Notes under the pieces: model-generated
The model's database searches: none
Told to the model about the DNA's origin: nothing
Seen by the model: only the letters and a program-made list of their open reading frames with translations
Part shown: piece after piece, positions 35,689 to 45,024 of the stretch
Numbering within the stretch: the stretch's first letter is position 1
Layout of the letters: every line of letters starts with the position of its first letter
DNA from: Deltaproteobacteria bacterium
Lineage (GTDB): Bacteria > Desulfobacterota > Desulfobulbia > Desulfobulbales > JAJRZW01
Length of the DNA stretch: 45,911 nucleotides
NCBI GenBank assembly: GCA_024275015.1
Contig: JAJRZW010000003.1
Span: 1 to 45,911 of the forward strand
Direction of reading: 5' to 3'
Translations under genes and position numbers: made by a program

Positions 35689-36482
35689 GGCAGACCGGCG
35701 AGGTTTTTCATGATTATCATCTGTCCCCGTCCGGATATCGCAAAATCAAGAAACCTTCTGGTTTCAAGGGTTGGTGTTTTGTCAGTGACGATAAACAGGG
35801 TGGCGGTAAAGGGATATTTGCCGGCCATGACATTGGCGACGGACGGCAGGATTGCGTTCAGGGCGAGCGACTTTACCGGTCGGCCCTGAACAAAGACATG
35901 GCTGGTGATCCCTATGGCGGTCGGAAATTGGCTGACCCGGTCGATCAATTCCTTGTCGGTACGCACCCGGATCGCCTTTTCTGTAAGTTTTTCAAGGCGG
36001 CGGTCAAGGCAGAGGTATGTCCGCACCGGCTCCCTGCGATCGAGACAGTGGATCCGGTAGATAACCGCTATCGGTTTATTGATCCAGCCGAGTTCCTTCC
36101 AATTGTTGATGCGGCCGTTATGAATGGCGATGAGCTGGGCACGGCTGACGCTGTTTATGGGATTGGTCGGGTTGACGATGATGGTTTTGATGTCCCGGGC
36201 CACCGGATGAGGCACAAGTTGATCATTTTTTATTTCTTCCTCTTTCAGTGGGCAGCAAAGACCGCCCATCTCCAGGCGGTTACTGACCACCATAGCCACC
36301 CCGTCGGCGCAGCCACCGCCCCTGACCGTGAGACTGATACCGCTTTCGGCGGTAAAGGCCTGGGCGAGGCGGTTCATGGTATCGTAGGTGAGTATGTGGG
36401 TTCCCTGGTAATGCAGCTCCGCCGCCGAAGAATTGGTAGCGGCAAAGGGAAAGAGAACGATAATAATAAGAAGAAATAGCAT
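35685..36482 (-). CDS. Cysteine-bearing PstS-like periplasmic binding protein 2
   Basis: The 265-residue product has a signal peptide ending near SSAAELHY and the same PstS-like fold as the 31273 product (AQLIAIHNGRINNWKELG). The cysteines fall at the same places: Cys58 in RGGGCADG, Cys76-Cys77 in GGLCCPLKEE and Cys146 in YRIHCLDRREP; Cys158 is extra. It is the first gene of the operon with the kinase and regulator, so it is probably the ligand-sensing component rather than a transport protein. The start lacks a strong ribosome-binding site, so the exact start is uncertain. The ligand is unknown. Confidence 0.85.
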   Translation of the reverse strand: MLFLLIIIVLFPFAATNSSAAELHYQGTHILTYDTMNRLAQAFTAESGISLTVRGGGCADGVAMVVSNRLEMGGLCCPLKEEEIKNDQLVPHPVARDIKTIIVNPTNPINSVSRAQLIAIHNGRINNWKELGWINKPIAVIYRIHCLDRREPVRTYLCLDRRLEKLTEKAIRVRTDKELIDRVSQFPTAIGITSHVFVQGRPVKSLALNAILPSVANVMAGKYPFTATLFIVTDKTPTLETRRFLDFAISGRGQMIIMKNLAGLP

Positions 36483-36531
36483 GGTTGCTGAGTTCGTAAC
36501 AAATATGTCAACGGCTAATTGCCACTAAATA

Positions 36532-36562
36532 CGAAAAGAGGGGACGACCCGTCTCTTTTTCA
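36532..36562 (-). terminator. Terminator-like hairpin upstream of the sensor operon
   Basis: On the minus strand, AAAAAGAGACGGG and CCCCTCTTTT form a stem around TCGT with a short T tail. It lies 50 bp before the start of the gene at 36482 and could end transcription arriving from the hybrid-kinase gene. Confidence 0.45.
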
Positions 36563-36630
36563 TTTTCGGTCAATTCCATTTTGTACTCTTCGGTTCTCCG
36601 GATTTCGCTTCTTTTCAGGCGCTCAGTTCT

Positions 36631-36820
36631 GACAGTCTCGTAACAAGTCCCCGCGGAGGCGTCTTCGGCGATTTTCGGAAAAAGCGCCGGGCGGCGGGAT
36701 GGGTTAAAAAATCCCGCATGTCTGAGGGCATAGCCCGAGTTCGGGATTTCAGCAGCCCGCCGCCCGGTGCCCGGAAATCGTCGTTTTCAGCCGGAGCGGG
36801 GACTTGTTACGAGTTCATCA
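36631..36820. repeat. 190-bp palindromic element
   Basis: The ends are TCTCGTAACAAGTCCCCGC and GCGGGGACTTGTTACGAG. Inside, GCGCCGGGCGGCGGG pairs with CCCGCCGCCCGG, and the GATTTTCGG stretch pairs with CCGGAAATC. The centre holds another pair, GGGTTAAAAAATCCCG and CGGGATTTCAG. Half or end copies occur at 17164-17226 and 44970-45010. The remaining part of 36483-37179 (about 36821-36999) shows no gene. Confidence 0.65.
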
Positions 36821-36999
36821 ATTCTCGCAATCGTTGATATGCCCTTGCCAGACTGTCGGATGACGGCATCGCCCTCTGCAGAGACCAGTGTTTATCTACA
36901 AAACGGCTCAGCATCTGGTTACAGCCAAATCCTATCTTCGCTCCCCGTGCCGGGAAAATCGCGGACTTGATTTCCCTCTTACTGTAACGGCGGACAAGA

Positions 37000-37098
37000 T
37001 TAACAGACTGCTGAAAAAGCCGTCCGGTTTTTTTAACCCGGCAAAATCGACGGCGCGTCCATGCGCCCCTGACAGTCCGTTTTTCAACGGACGATTAA
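37000..37098 (-). repeat. Copy G of the 155-bp repeat family (internally deleted)
   Basis: Both ends are present (TTAACAGACTGCTGAAAAAGC and TTTTTCAACGGACGATTAA), but the GGTTGG hairpin and most of the neighbouring one are missing, giving 99 bp. It shows that whole modules can be lost. Confidence 0.75.
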
Positions 37099-37179
37099 GG
37101 GCCGACGGTCATGACGACCGCATGCTTGCGGTATCACCGCCTTTACCCGCAAACGTTTGACTCACCCGCCTTGTGGCTT

Positions 37180-39639
37180 TTATGTCTGATTCGCCCCGCC
37201 GCCCTGCGGGGCGTCCGGTAACGAATTCAGGTCATTGTCGAGAACCCGGCGAACGATGGAAGCGATCATCCGCGGTGACAGCGGTTTCTGCACAAAGGGA
37301 ATTTCCTCCTCCCGCAACTCCTTTAAAACGATATGATTATCGGTATAACCGGACATGAACACCACCCGGATGTCGGGTAACAGATTCCGCAGGCAATCGG
37401 CGAGCATACGGCCGTTCATCCCCGGCATGACCACATCGGTCAGCAGGAGATCGACCTTTTCCACCGCAGCCATCCGCATCGCGTCCTCGGCCCCGGATGC
37501 GCCCAGGACCCGGTACCCCTTGTTCTCAAGGACTTCAACCACCAGACGGCTCACCTCTTCCTGGTCGTCCACTACCAGTACCGTTTCACTGCCACCGGGG
37601 ATATCGACAAAGCCGCGCCCGACCGCGGCACCTGTAGCCAACTCTTTTTCAATCCCGGAGACCGGAAGATAGACCTTGAAGATGGTGCCCCGTCCGATCT
37701 CGCTGTAGACCCAGATATATCCCCGGTGCTGCTTGACTATCCCGTAAACCGTGGCAAGACCAAGTCCGGTGCCGCGTCCCTGTTCCTTGGTGGTAAAAAA
37801 CGGTTCGAATATCCGCGCCTTCACTTCGGAACTCATGCCCTCGCCGTTGTCGGATATGGCCAGCATGACGTAGTGACCGGGACGGGCGGCCGGGTGCCTC
37901 TCGCAATAATCCCGGTCAAAATACCGCTCCGCGGTCTCAAACAACAGGGTGCCGCCGCCGGCCATGGCGTCACGACTGTTTATCGCCAGGTTCAAAAGCA
38001 CCTGCTCAACCTGGGACTGGTCTCCCTCAACCAGAGGCAGCGCGGCGGCCAGCGCGGTTTTGATCTCGATATCATCGCCCAGGGTACGGCGCATGATATC
38101 GAGCATCGACCGCACCACCCGGTTGACATCAAGAGGGACAAAGGCCATCACCTGCTTGCGGCTGTAAGCCAACAACTGCCGGGTCAGGAGCGCGGCCTTG
38201 TTGCCGGCGCTCTTTATGATCTCCAGGTTCTCGTACAGGGGATGATCCGGACTGATCTCCATCAGCCCCAGCTCACAATAGCCGAGGATTGAGGTCAGAA
38301 GGTTGTTGAAATCATGGGCCACCCCTCCGGCAAGCCTGCCGATGGCCTCCATCTTCTGGCTCTGGCGCAATTGTTCGGCCAGCAACCGCTCCTTGTCCTC
38401 CGCCTCCTTGCGGGCGGTTATATCCTGCACCAGTTCAACCACGGCGACGATCCCGCTGTCAGGGCCGAACATGGGGGAGGCGGTAATCTCAACCCATAAA
38501 TTCCGCCGGCCGTTATCCACATGACGTTCGACCCGGTGAACCCGGCCGTCGGCAAAAGACGCCGCCACCGGGCATCCGTCGCAGACCGCATCGTTGTTTT
38601 CATAGGCCTGATAACAGAACTCATCCGGGTGGGAACCACTTATTCCCTTATGAACCGCATTCTGATAGGTGATCCGGAAATCACGGTCCTGAATGGATAT
38701 TCCCTGGCCGATGGCGGCGATGATCGCCTGGCTGTGACTGCGCTCGGCCGCCAACTTTTCCTTCTCGATCTCAAGCTCGGCGGTACGTCTGCGCACCAGA
38801 CCCCGAAGGGCATAGACAAAGACCAGACAGACGGCGGCAAAAAGGCCGAGAGAGCCCAGAGCCAACCATATCCAGGCAGGAAACGCTTTCTGTTCAACCC
38901 CGATCCAGCGCTCAACGGCCTCATTATAAGAAGATTTATCCTTCTTGGCCGCCACGAGATAACGATCAACGGCGGCAAGAACGGCGGCACTTTTCCCTTT
39001 CGGGGCGGCATAACGAATCCTGATGGGGTTAAAGAGGATCGGTGTCCGATGCACCCGGTAACGACCAGCATTCCGCAGAGCAAAAAGACGATTGACCAGA
39101 CCGGCGTCGGCGGCGTTTGCCGCCACCGCCGCCAGCACCGCGGGATAATCCGGATAATAACGAAGCTCAGAGTTTACATTAAAGGCCCCGAGAACCCTTT
39201 CAAGCTCCCGGGTATGAATATCCTCTTTCAGGACCGCGATCCTTCTCCCCTCAAGATCGAGGATGTTGTCAATCGCCGCCCCCGGGGCGGCGAATATCCG
39301 CCCCCAGTTACTGATCAGGGTCTCGCGGGAAAAGTCATAAAGCCTTTCCCGTTCCCCGGACCAGGCAATGGCCACCTGGAGATCAACCTCCCCTGCCTTC
39401 AATCTTTGCAGACATTGGCTCCATTTCCCGGGGACAAATTCAAGTTTCCACCCCTCGGCCGCGGCCACGTGACGCAGGATGTCAATGGCAAAGCCGTCAT
39501 AACCCGACCCGGCGTCGGCAAAAACCAGGGGAGGATTCTCGTAGACTCCGACCCGCACCGTTCTCGCCGCCGCCTCCGCGGTAGCGGGCACAACAACGAG
39601 ACAGACAAAAATCAAAAAAATCCGGGGGGAAAAGTTCAA
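37180..39639 (-). CDS. Hybrid sensor histidine kinase with SBP_bac_3 sensor domain
   Basis: The product has a signal peptide or anchor (RIFLIFVCLVVVPATAEA), then a periplasmic solute-binding family 3 domain (RTVRVGVYENPPLVFADAG, about 225 residues). Next come a membrane helix (WIWLALGSLGLFAAVCLVFVYAL), a PAS domain with a Cys cluster (CYQAYENNDAVCDGCPV), HisKA (VAHDFNNLL), HATPase_c (SDNGEGM, GTGLGLA) and a receiver (LLLTDVVMPGMNG). It would sense a small periplasmic ligand directly. I chose the TTG at 39639 because it follows GGTGG and gives a normal signal peptide of about 819 residues in total; an ATG at 39684 is the alternative. A cognate output gene is not evident next to it. Confidence 0.9.
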   Translation of the reverse strand: MNFSPRIFLIFVCLVVVPATAEAAARTVRVGVYENPPLVFADAGSGYDGFAIDILRHVAAAEGWKLEFVPGKWSQCLQRLKAGEVDLQVAIAWSGERERLYDFSRETLISNWGRIFAAPGAAIDNILDLEGRRIAVLKEDIHTRELERVLGAFNVNSELRYYPDYPAVLAAVAANAADAGLVNRLFALRNAGRYRVHRTPILFNPIRIRYAAPKGKSAAVLAAVDRYLVAAKKDKSSYNEAVERWIGVEQKAFPAWIWLALGSLGLFAAVCLVFVYALRGLVRRRTAELEIEKEKLAAERSHSQAIIAAIGQGISIQDRDFRITYQNAVHKGISGSHPDEFCYQAYENNDAVCDGCPVAASFADGRVHRVERHVDNGRRNLWVEITASPMFGPDSGIVAVVELVQDITARKEAEDKERLLAEQLRQSQKMEAIGRLAGGVAHDFNNLLTSILGYCELGLMEISPDHPLYENLEIIKSAGNKAALLTRQLLAYSRKQVMAFVPLDVNRVVRSMLDIMRRTLGDDIEIKTALAAALPLVEGDQSQVEQVLLNLAINSRDAMAGGGTLLFETAERYFDRDYCERHPAARPGHYVMLAISDNGEGMSSEVKARIFEPFFTTKEQGRGTGLGLATVYGIVKQHRGYIWVYSEIGRGTIFKVYLPVSGIEKELATGAAVGRGFVDIPGGSETVLVVDDQEEVSRLVVEVLENKGYRVLGASGAEDAMRMAAVEKVDLLLTDVVMPGMNGRMLADCLRNLLPDIRVVFMSGYTDNHIVLKELREEEIPFVQKPLSPRMIASIVRRVLDNDLNSLPDAPQGGGANQT

Positions 39640-39746
39640 TGATCCACCGTCCCGAGAAATTTCATCCCCCGACAATGGAGGCATTAAAGCAACAACATAA
39701 TTTTAGCAGGAAAAAGGCGGTAAAAAAAAGAAAAATCAACTGATAT

Positions 39747-40352
39747 TTACCGTCGGCCGAAACGACGGCGAACCGGGACATAGACGACCACCAGCAAAAC
39801 ACAGAATCCCAGCGCCGCCAACACCGCCTGATGCAGGTGGGCGACAAGAAACGCCTGGTTCCTGCCGAAAAAGTACCCGGCCAGGGCGAGGACCAGAACC
39901 CACAGCCCGGCCCCGAGACCGGTAAAGACGGTGAAAACCGCAAGATTCATCCGCGCCAGCCCGGCCGGCAACGAAATATACTGGCGGACCCCGGGGATGA
40001 GGCGGCCGATGAAGGTGCTGATATGACCGTGATCGGCGAAAAAGACCTCGGCCCGGTCAAGGGTACGGGGAGTAATCATCAGATACGAGCCGTAACGGAG
40101 GAGAAAGGGACGCCCGACCATAACCGCCAGATAATAATTAAACAGCGATCCCAGGAGACTGCCGCCGATCCCGCTCAACACCACCAGGGCCAGCGACATC
40201 TCGCCGCTGGCGGCAAGGTATCCCGCCGGCGGCACCACCACCTCGCTGGGGAAGGGGAAAAACGACGATTCAAGAAACATCAGGACCACTATCCCGGGGT
40301 AACCCCAGTGACCAATGACGGCGACAAGCCAGGAAACGATATCGGCAAACAT
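39747..40352 (-). CDS. DedA family inner-membrane protein
   Basis: DedA proteins are polytopic inner-membrane proteins linked to lipid carrier flipping and membrane homeostasis. From the ATG at 40352 the product has 201 residues, the family length; the open frame extends upstream to 40499 but that part is unlike DedA. Visible signatures are [22 protein letters not shown] near the N-terminus and [22 protein letters not shown] in the middle, with the conserved acidic and arginine residues. No strong ribosome-binding site is seen at the chosen start. Confidence 0.88.
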   Translation of the reverse strand: MFADIVSWLVAVIGHWGYPGIVVLMFLESSFFPFPSEVVVPPAGYLAASGEMSLALVVLSGIGGSLLGSLFNYYLAVMVGRPFLLRYGSYLMITPRTLDRAEVFFADHGHISTFIGRLIPGVRQYISLPAGLARMNLAVFTVFTGLGAGLWVLVLALAGYFFGRNQAFLVAHLHQAVLAALGFCVLLVVVYVPVRRRFGRR

Positions 40353-40502
40353 TTTTTTACAGGGCTGAAGATTGATGGACAGAGGCAAGGAGAAGAACAT
40401 TATCCGTGCTGACTGTAAACCATATGCCGCGAACGGTAAACCGATTTCCCCCTTTACAAGACCGCCGGGCAAGTTATGTTGTGACTGATGCAAACTCATA
40501 CC

Positions 40503-40600
40503 TTGATGAATTCATATTGTCCGGGACAGCTGAGCAATAATCTCGATATAAATGGCATGATGTCCTTATTATGAGCGAGGCCATCATGTCCGCAGAGGGG
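40503..40600 (+). repeat. Palindrome-family repeat overlapping the hisD leader
   Basis: TTGATGAATTC, CTCGATATAAATGGCATGATG and TATGAGCGAGGCCATCATG align with the element at 45776-45911. CATGATG and CATCATG form a hairpin just upstream of the hisD ribosome-binding site. The gap 40353-40604 holds no gene. Confidence 0.6.
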
Positions 40601-40604
40601 AAAA

Positions 40605-41906
40605 ATGATCAAGATCATCGCTGCCGCGACCGCGGCCGGTAATAATATTATTACCGGCCTGAGCAATCGTTTCCAACCGGCCGACAACTCCTGCCGGGAC
40701 ACGGTGACGGCGATCATCGCCGATGTACGGGAAAACGGCGATGCCGCCCTGGTGAAGTACAACCGGGAATTCGACGCTCCCGGCTTCAACGCCGGGATGC
40801 TGCCGGTCGGTGAAGAGGAAATACGGCAGGCGAAAAATGCGGTTAACCCCGATTTTCTCAAGAGCCTCACCCTTGCCGCCGGACGCATCGAGGAATTCCA
40901 CCGGGAAGAAAGGGAAAAATCGTGGTTCAAGACCCGCGCCGACGGGGTGATCACCGGCCGCATTGTCCGCCCGGTGGACGCCGCCGGTCTTTACGTCCCC
41001 GGCGGCCGCGGCGGCACCACCCCGCTGGTGAGTTCGGTGTTGATGAACGGTATACCGGCGGGAATAGCCGGGGTCCCCCGCCGGGTGATGCTTACCCCCC
41101 CCGACCGCGAGGGCCGGGTCAACCCCGCCCTGCTGGTGGCCGCGGACCACATCGGCATACACGAGATATACAAGGCCGGCTCCGCCTGGGCCATCGCCGC
41201 CCTCGCCCTTGGCACCGAATCCATCGCCCCGGTGGACGTCATTGTCGGCCCGGGGAATCAATTCGTCACCGAGGCCAAACGTCAGGTCGCGGGCCGGGTC
41301 GGAATCGACATGATCGCCGGGCCGAGCGAGATCCTGATCGTCGCCGACGGGAACGCCGATCCGGCCTATATCGCCGCCGACATGCTGGCCCAGGCCGAGC
41401 ACGACCCCCTGGCCCTGGCTATGCTGGTCTGCCTTTCCCGCAAAACCGGGGAAGAGACCATAATTGAACTGGAAAAACAATTGCCCCGGCTCAAGCGACA
41501 GGAGATCGCGAGGCAGTCCCTCGCGGACCGGGGGGTGATCCTGGTCGAGCCCGACCTTGACCAGGCCCTTGAGCTCGCCAACACCATCGGCGCCGAACAC
41601 CTGGAGCTGATGATCGCCGACCCCTTTGCCGTTCTCGGAAAAATCCGCCACGCCGGGGCCATCTTTCTTGGCGGCCAGGCGCCGGAATCAACCGGCGATT
41701 ACGTCGCCGGTCCCAACCACGTCCTCCCGACCATGGGTACCGCCCGGTTTTCCTCCGCCCTCGGGGTCGAGACCTTTGTCAAAAAATCGAGCCTGATCGC
41801 CTATACCCGCGAGGGGATGAAAAACGACAGCGACCATATCCAGCTTCTGGCCAACCTTGAGGGACTCTCGGCCCATGCCCGCTCCGCCGCCATCCGCTCA
41901 GACTGA
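40605..41906 (+). CDS. hisD: Histidinol dehydrogenase HisD
   Basis: HisD oxidises L-histidinol to L-histidine in two NAD-dependent steps. The 433-residue product shows [55 protein letters not shown] (zinc ligands) and [11 protein letters not shown] with the catalytic Glu-His pair. The start follows GAGGGG by four bases. No other his genes are nearby; it leads an operon with rsmG, cobQ and cobD. Confidence 0.96.
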   Translation: MIKIIAAATAAGNNIITGLSNRFQPADNSCRDTVTAIIADVRENGDAALVKYNREFDAPGFNAGMLPVGEEEIRQAKNAVNPDFLKSLTLAAGRIEEFHREEREKSWFKTRADGVITGRIVRPVDAAGLYVPGGRGGTTPLVSSVLMNGIPAGIAGVPRRVMLTPPDREGRVNPALLVAADHIGIHEIYKAGSAWAIAALALGTESIAPVDVIVGPGNQFVTEAKRQVAGRVGIDMIAGPSEILIVADGNADPAYIAADMLAQAEHDPLALAMLVCLSRKTGEETIIELEKQLPRLKRQEIARQSLADRGVILVEPDLDQALELANTIGAEHLELMIADPFAVLGKIRHAGAIFLGGQAPESTGDYVAGPNHVLPTMGTARFSSALGVETFVKKSSLIAYTREGMKNDSDHIQLLANLEGLSAHARSAAIRSD

Positions 41907-42540
41907 GGTTGCCGATCTTATCTCCCGCGGATGGCGCAGGCTCTTCAACACCGAACCAGATGACGGTGCCGTCCTGCGGCTGTGCGTCTACTTCGCCGAG
42001 CTTGAACGCTGGAACCGGAAGATAAATCTGGTGGGCCGCGATACCCCGGAAAACTGGATCGACTTCCATTTTCTCGATTCCATGCTCGTAAACGACCTTG
42101 CCGCGACCGCGGCCGGCATGGCCGATATCGGCAGCGGCGCAGGCTTTCCGGCCATGGTGATAAAGTGCCTGCGTCCGGGGCTTCCGGTCACCATGATCGA
42201 ACCCCGGGGCAAACGGGCCGCGTTTCTGCGGCAGGCCGCCCGGGTCATCGGTATGACCGCCCTGACCGTTGAAGAAAAAAGGGTCGAAGACTGCGCCGGC
42301 GAGTTTGCCCTTGTCACCTCCCGGGCCCTGGCGGAGATCAAGGATTTTCTCGCCCTGGCCGCGCCCCGGTGCGAAAAGGGCGGCATTGCCGCCACCCTCA
42401 AGGGGGAGGACATCAGCGCCGAGCTTGAGCGTTTCAGACAGGCCCCGGTTGCCGCCGCCTTCCGCTGCCGCGAAACCAGGAGCTACACCCTGCCGCAAAA
42501 CGGTCGCCGCCGTAACCTCGTCATCTTTGAAAAGCTATGA
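41875..42540 (+). CDS. rsmG: 16S rRNA (guanine-527 N7)-methyltransferase RsmG
   Basis: RsmG (GidB) methylates G527 of 16S rRNA using S-adenosylmethionine. The ATG at 41875 gives 221 residues; a TTG at 41857 opens the same frame but lacks support. Motifs include WNRKINLVGR, FLDSML, the cofactor loop ADIGSGAGFPAMVIK and VTSRALAEIKDFL. It overlaps hisD by 32 bases and cobQ by ATGA. Confidence 0.93.
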   Translation: MPAPPPSAQTEVADLISRGWRRLFNTEPDDGAVLRLCVYFAELERWNRKINLVGRDTPENWIDFHFLDSMLVNDLAATAAGMADIGSGAGFPAMVIKCLRPGLPVTMIEPRGKRAAFLRQAARVIGMTALTVEEKRVEDCAGEFALVTSRALAEIKDFLALAAPRCEKGGIAATLKGEDISAELERFRQAPVAAAFRCRETRSYTLPQNGRRRNLVIFEKL

Positions 42541-44015
42541 ACAGAAAAACCCCGGCCCTGATGATCCAGGGAACCTGCTCAAACTCGGGCAAATCCGTGC
42601 TCGCCGCCGCCTTCTGCCGTATCTTTCTCCAGGACGGCCTTCGGGTGGCGCCGTTCAAGGCCCAGAACATGTCGCTTAATTCATTTGTCACCCGCGACGG
42701 CGGCGAAATGGGGCGGGCCCAGGTGGTCCAGGCCCAGGCGGCAATGCGCGACCCGGATGTGCGGATGAACCCGGTGCTGCTTAAACCATCGAGCGATACC
42801 GGGGCCCAGGTAATCGTAAACGGCAGGCCGCGGGCGAACATGAAGGTGGAAGAGTATATCCGGGCCAAGGCGGCGATCCAGGAAGAGGTATTCGCCGCCT
42901 ACGACTCCCTGGCCGGGGAAAACCAGGTCATGGTCCTTGAGGGGGCCGGGAGTCCGGCTGAAGTCAATCTCATGCGCCATGACATCGTCAACATGGCCAT
43001 GGCCCGTTATGCCGGGGCAAGGGTACTGATCACCGGCGACATCGACCGCGGCGGGGTCTTTGCCTCGCTTCTGGGGACCATGGAGATCCTGCCGGAAACC
43101 GACCGCGCCCTGGTGGCCGGGTTTATCATCAATAAATTCCGCGGCCGCCGCGAACTCCTCACCGACGCCATCGACTTCATCGAGGCGAGAACCGGAATCC
43201 CGGTCCTCGGAGTCATCGACTTCATCCCCGATCTCGGTCTGCCGGAGGAGGACTCGGTGGGGTTCAAATCCGGGCTCTTCGACCATCCCCGTCCCGCGGG
43301 AGAACATGTCGCCATCGGGGTCATCGACCTGCCGCATGTGTCAAACTTCACCGATATCGAGCCATTCCTGGCCGAGCCCGACGTCCACCTGGAGATCATC
43401 CGCGAGCCGGAACAGGTCGCGGCCATGGACACGCTGATAATCCCCGGCAGCAAAAACGTCTACGCCGACCTGAACTGGCTGCGGCAGCAGGGCCTTGACC
43501 GGGAGATAAAAAAGTTCGCCGCCGACGGCGAAGTGGTCGGCATCTGCGGCGGCTTTCAGATCACCGGCGAAAGCATCGACGATCCCGGCGGCCTTGAAAA
43601 AGAGGGCGGCGGCAGTTTCACCGGCCTGGGGCTGGTGAAGATGAAGACCTTGCTGACGGAGGAAAAATCCCTCTGCCGGGTCATCGGCGTCCACCGCCAA
43701 AGCGGCCTGCCGGTCCACGGTTATGAAATCCACCACGGCCTGAGCAACTCCGACGCCCCCCCCTGGCTTATGACCGAAAACGGCCCGGCCGGAATCAGCG
43801 TCGGCAATGTCAGTGGCTCATACGTCCACGGCATCTTTGACTCAGACCCGTTCCGCCGCTGGTTCATCGACCGGCTCAGGGGAAAAAAGGGAATGGCGGA
43901 GCTGGGCCGGATCGTGGCCCCATACGGCATCGACGCCGCCATCGACCGCCTGGCCGACCTGGCGCGGCGGCAGGTGGACATGACCGCGATCCGCCAGGGA
44001 CTGGGAATAAAATGA
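42537..44015 (+). CDS. cobQ: Cobyric acid synthase CobQ (CbiP)
   Basis: CobQ amidates four side chains of adenosyl-cobyrinic acid a,c-diamide with glutamine, a late step of cobalamin synthesis. The 492-residue product has an N-terminal P-loop-like ATPase domain (MIQGTCSNSGKSVLAAAFCRI, KAQNMSLNSFVT) and a C-terminal glutamine amidotransferase domain with nucleophile cysteine in GICGGFQI and YEIHHG. Length is normal. It overlaps rsmG and cobD by ATGA. Confidence 0.96.
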   Translation: MNRKTPALMIQGTCSNSGKSVLAAAFCRIFLQDGLRVAPFKAQNMSLNSFVTRDGGEMGRAQVVQAQAAMRDPDVRMNPVLLKPSSDTGAQVIVNGRPRANMKVEEYIRAKAAIQEEVFAAYDSLAGENQVMVLEGAGSPAEVNLMRHDIVNMAMARYAGARVLITGDIDRGGVFASLLGTMEILPETDRALVAGFIINKFRGRRELLTDAIDFIEARTGIPVLGVIDFIPDLGLPEEDSVGFKSGLFDHPRPAGEHVAIGVIDLPHVSNFTDIEPFLAEPDVHLEIIREPEQVAAMDTLIIPGSKNVYADLNWLRQQGLDREIKKFAADGEVVGICGGFQITGESIDDPGGLEKEGGGSFTGLGLVKMKTLLTEEKSLCRVIGVHRQSGLPVHGYEIHHGLSNSDAPPWLMTENGPAGISVGNVSGSYVHGIFDSDPFRRWFIDRLRGKKGMAELGRIVAPYGIDAAIDRLADLARRQVDMTAIRQGLGIK

Positions 44016-44965
44016 CCGCCATGATCCTCATCGCCGTCGCCCTTGATCTGCTTCTGGGCGATCCCCGTTTCCTCCCCCACCCGGTGCGGGGAATCGGCGC
44101 CCTTTTCCGCCGGGCGGAAAAAGCCGGGCGGTGGATATTCCCAGCCCACCCACGCCTTGCCGGTCTGTTCGCCCTGCTCTGCCTCATCACCATCACCGCC
44201 GCCACCGCCACCGGAATCCTCCTTGTTGCCGCTCATTTCGGGGAAACGGCCCATACCGCGGCCGGGGCGGTCATCATCTATTACACCATCGCCTTCCGCG
44301 ACCTCGCCGAGCACGGTATGGCAGTGAAAAGGGCCCTGACCCGGGACGACCTTACCGGGGCCGGGAAAGAAGTGGCAATGATCATTAGCCGTGACCCGGA
44401 AACCATGGGCCGGGAAGCGATCATCCGGGCAACGGTGGAGAGCATGGCTGAAAACCTGGTGGACGCGGTAACGGCGCCGCTTTTCTGGGCCGCCTGTTTC
44501 GGCCCGGTGGCGGCGGCGGTCTACCGGACAATCAATACCGGCGACGCCATGTTCGGCTACAAAACTGAAAAATACCGCGATTTCGGTTTTTTCCCCGCCC
44601 GGATCGACGACCTCGTCAACCTGATCCCGGCCCGGATCACCGGCGCCGTCATCCCGTTTGCCGCCATTTTCTCTCCCGCCTCGCCGCTGAGATCGCTCAA
44701 GATCCTCAGCCGCGACCGCAACAAACACCAGAGCCCAAACGGAGGTCACCCGGAGGCGGCGGTTGCCGGGGCCCTTGGTATCCGTCTCGGCGGCCCGGGC
44801 AATTATTTCGGCAAAATCATCAATAAACCAAGCCAGGGCGACGACCTGCGCCCCCCGGTGGCGGAAGACATCAGCCGCACCATAATCCTGATGGCCGTAG
44901 CCGCCACCATTGTTACGGCTTTGCTTGCAGCTGGCCGTCCCCTTTTCATCCTCCTGAAACCGTGA
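44012..44965 (+). CDS. cobD: Adenosylcobinamide-phosphate synthase CobD (CbiB)
   Basis: CobD/CbiB attaches aminopropanol (phosphate) to cobyric acid at the inner membrane. The 317-residue product has several hydrophobic segments and the family signatures LLGDPRFLPHPVRGIG, ARDLAEHG-type FRDLAEHGMAVKRAL, ESMAENLVDAVTAPLFWA and NTGDAMFGYKTEKYRDFG. It follows cobQ with an ATGA overlap, consistent with sequential steps. Confidence 0.95.
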   Translation: MTAMILIAVALDLLLGDPRFLPHPVRGIGALFRRAEKAGRWIFPAHPRLAGLFALLCLITITAATATGILLVAAHFGETAHTAAGAVIIYYTIAFRDLAEHGMAVKRALTRDDLTGAGKEVAMIISRDPETMGREAIIRATVESMAENLVDAVTAPLFWAACFGPVAAAVYRTINTGDAMFGYKTEKYRDFGFFPARIDDLVNLIPARITGAVIPFAAIFSPASPLRSLKILSRDRNKHQSPNGGHPEAAVAGALGIRLGGPGNYFGKIINKPSQGDDLRPPVAEDISRTIILMAVAATIVTALLAAGRPLFILLKP

Positions 44966-44967
44966 TG

Positions 44968-45005
44968 GTTTCAGGGCCGGATCGGGGACTTGTTACGACT
45001 CCACC
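44968..45005 (+). repeat. End fragment of the palindromic repeat before the diheme cytochrome
   Basis: GGCCGGATCGGGGACTTGTTACGACTC and the nearby CCACCATC resemble the right end of the 36631-36820 element. Only this end is present. Confidence 0.4.
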
Positions 45006-45024
45006 ATCAACCAAAGAGGAGACA

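Noticed and set aside
31273..36482. A conventional phosphate uptake and sensing locus (PstSCAB-PhoRB).
   Set aside because: No PstC, PstA, PstB or PhoU genes are present, the regulator is of NtrC type, not PhoB type, and the phosphate-contact loops carry cysteines.
38521..39642. 373-residue open frame antisense to the hybrid kinase.
   Set aside because: It is a shadow of a GC-rich gene with low-complexity, hydrophilic translation and no domain.
40584..41651. 355-residue open frame antisense to hisD.
   Set aside because: It is a shadow frame; the hisD frame carries all catalytic motifs.
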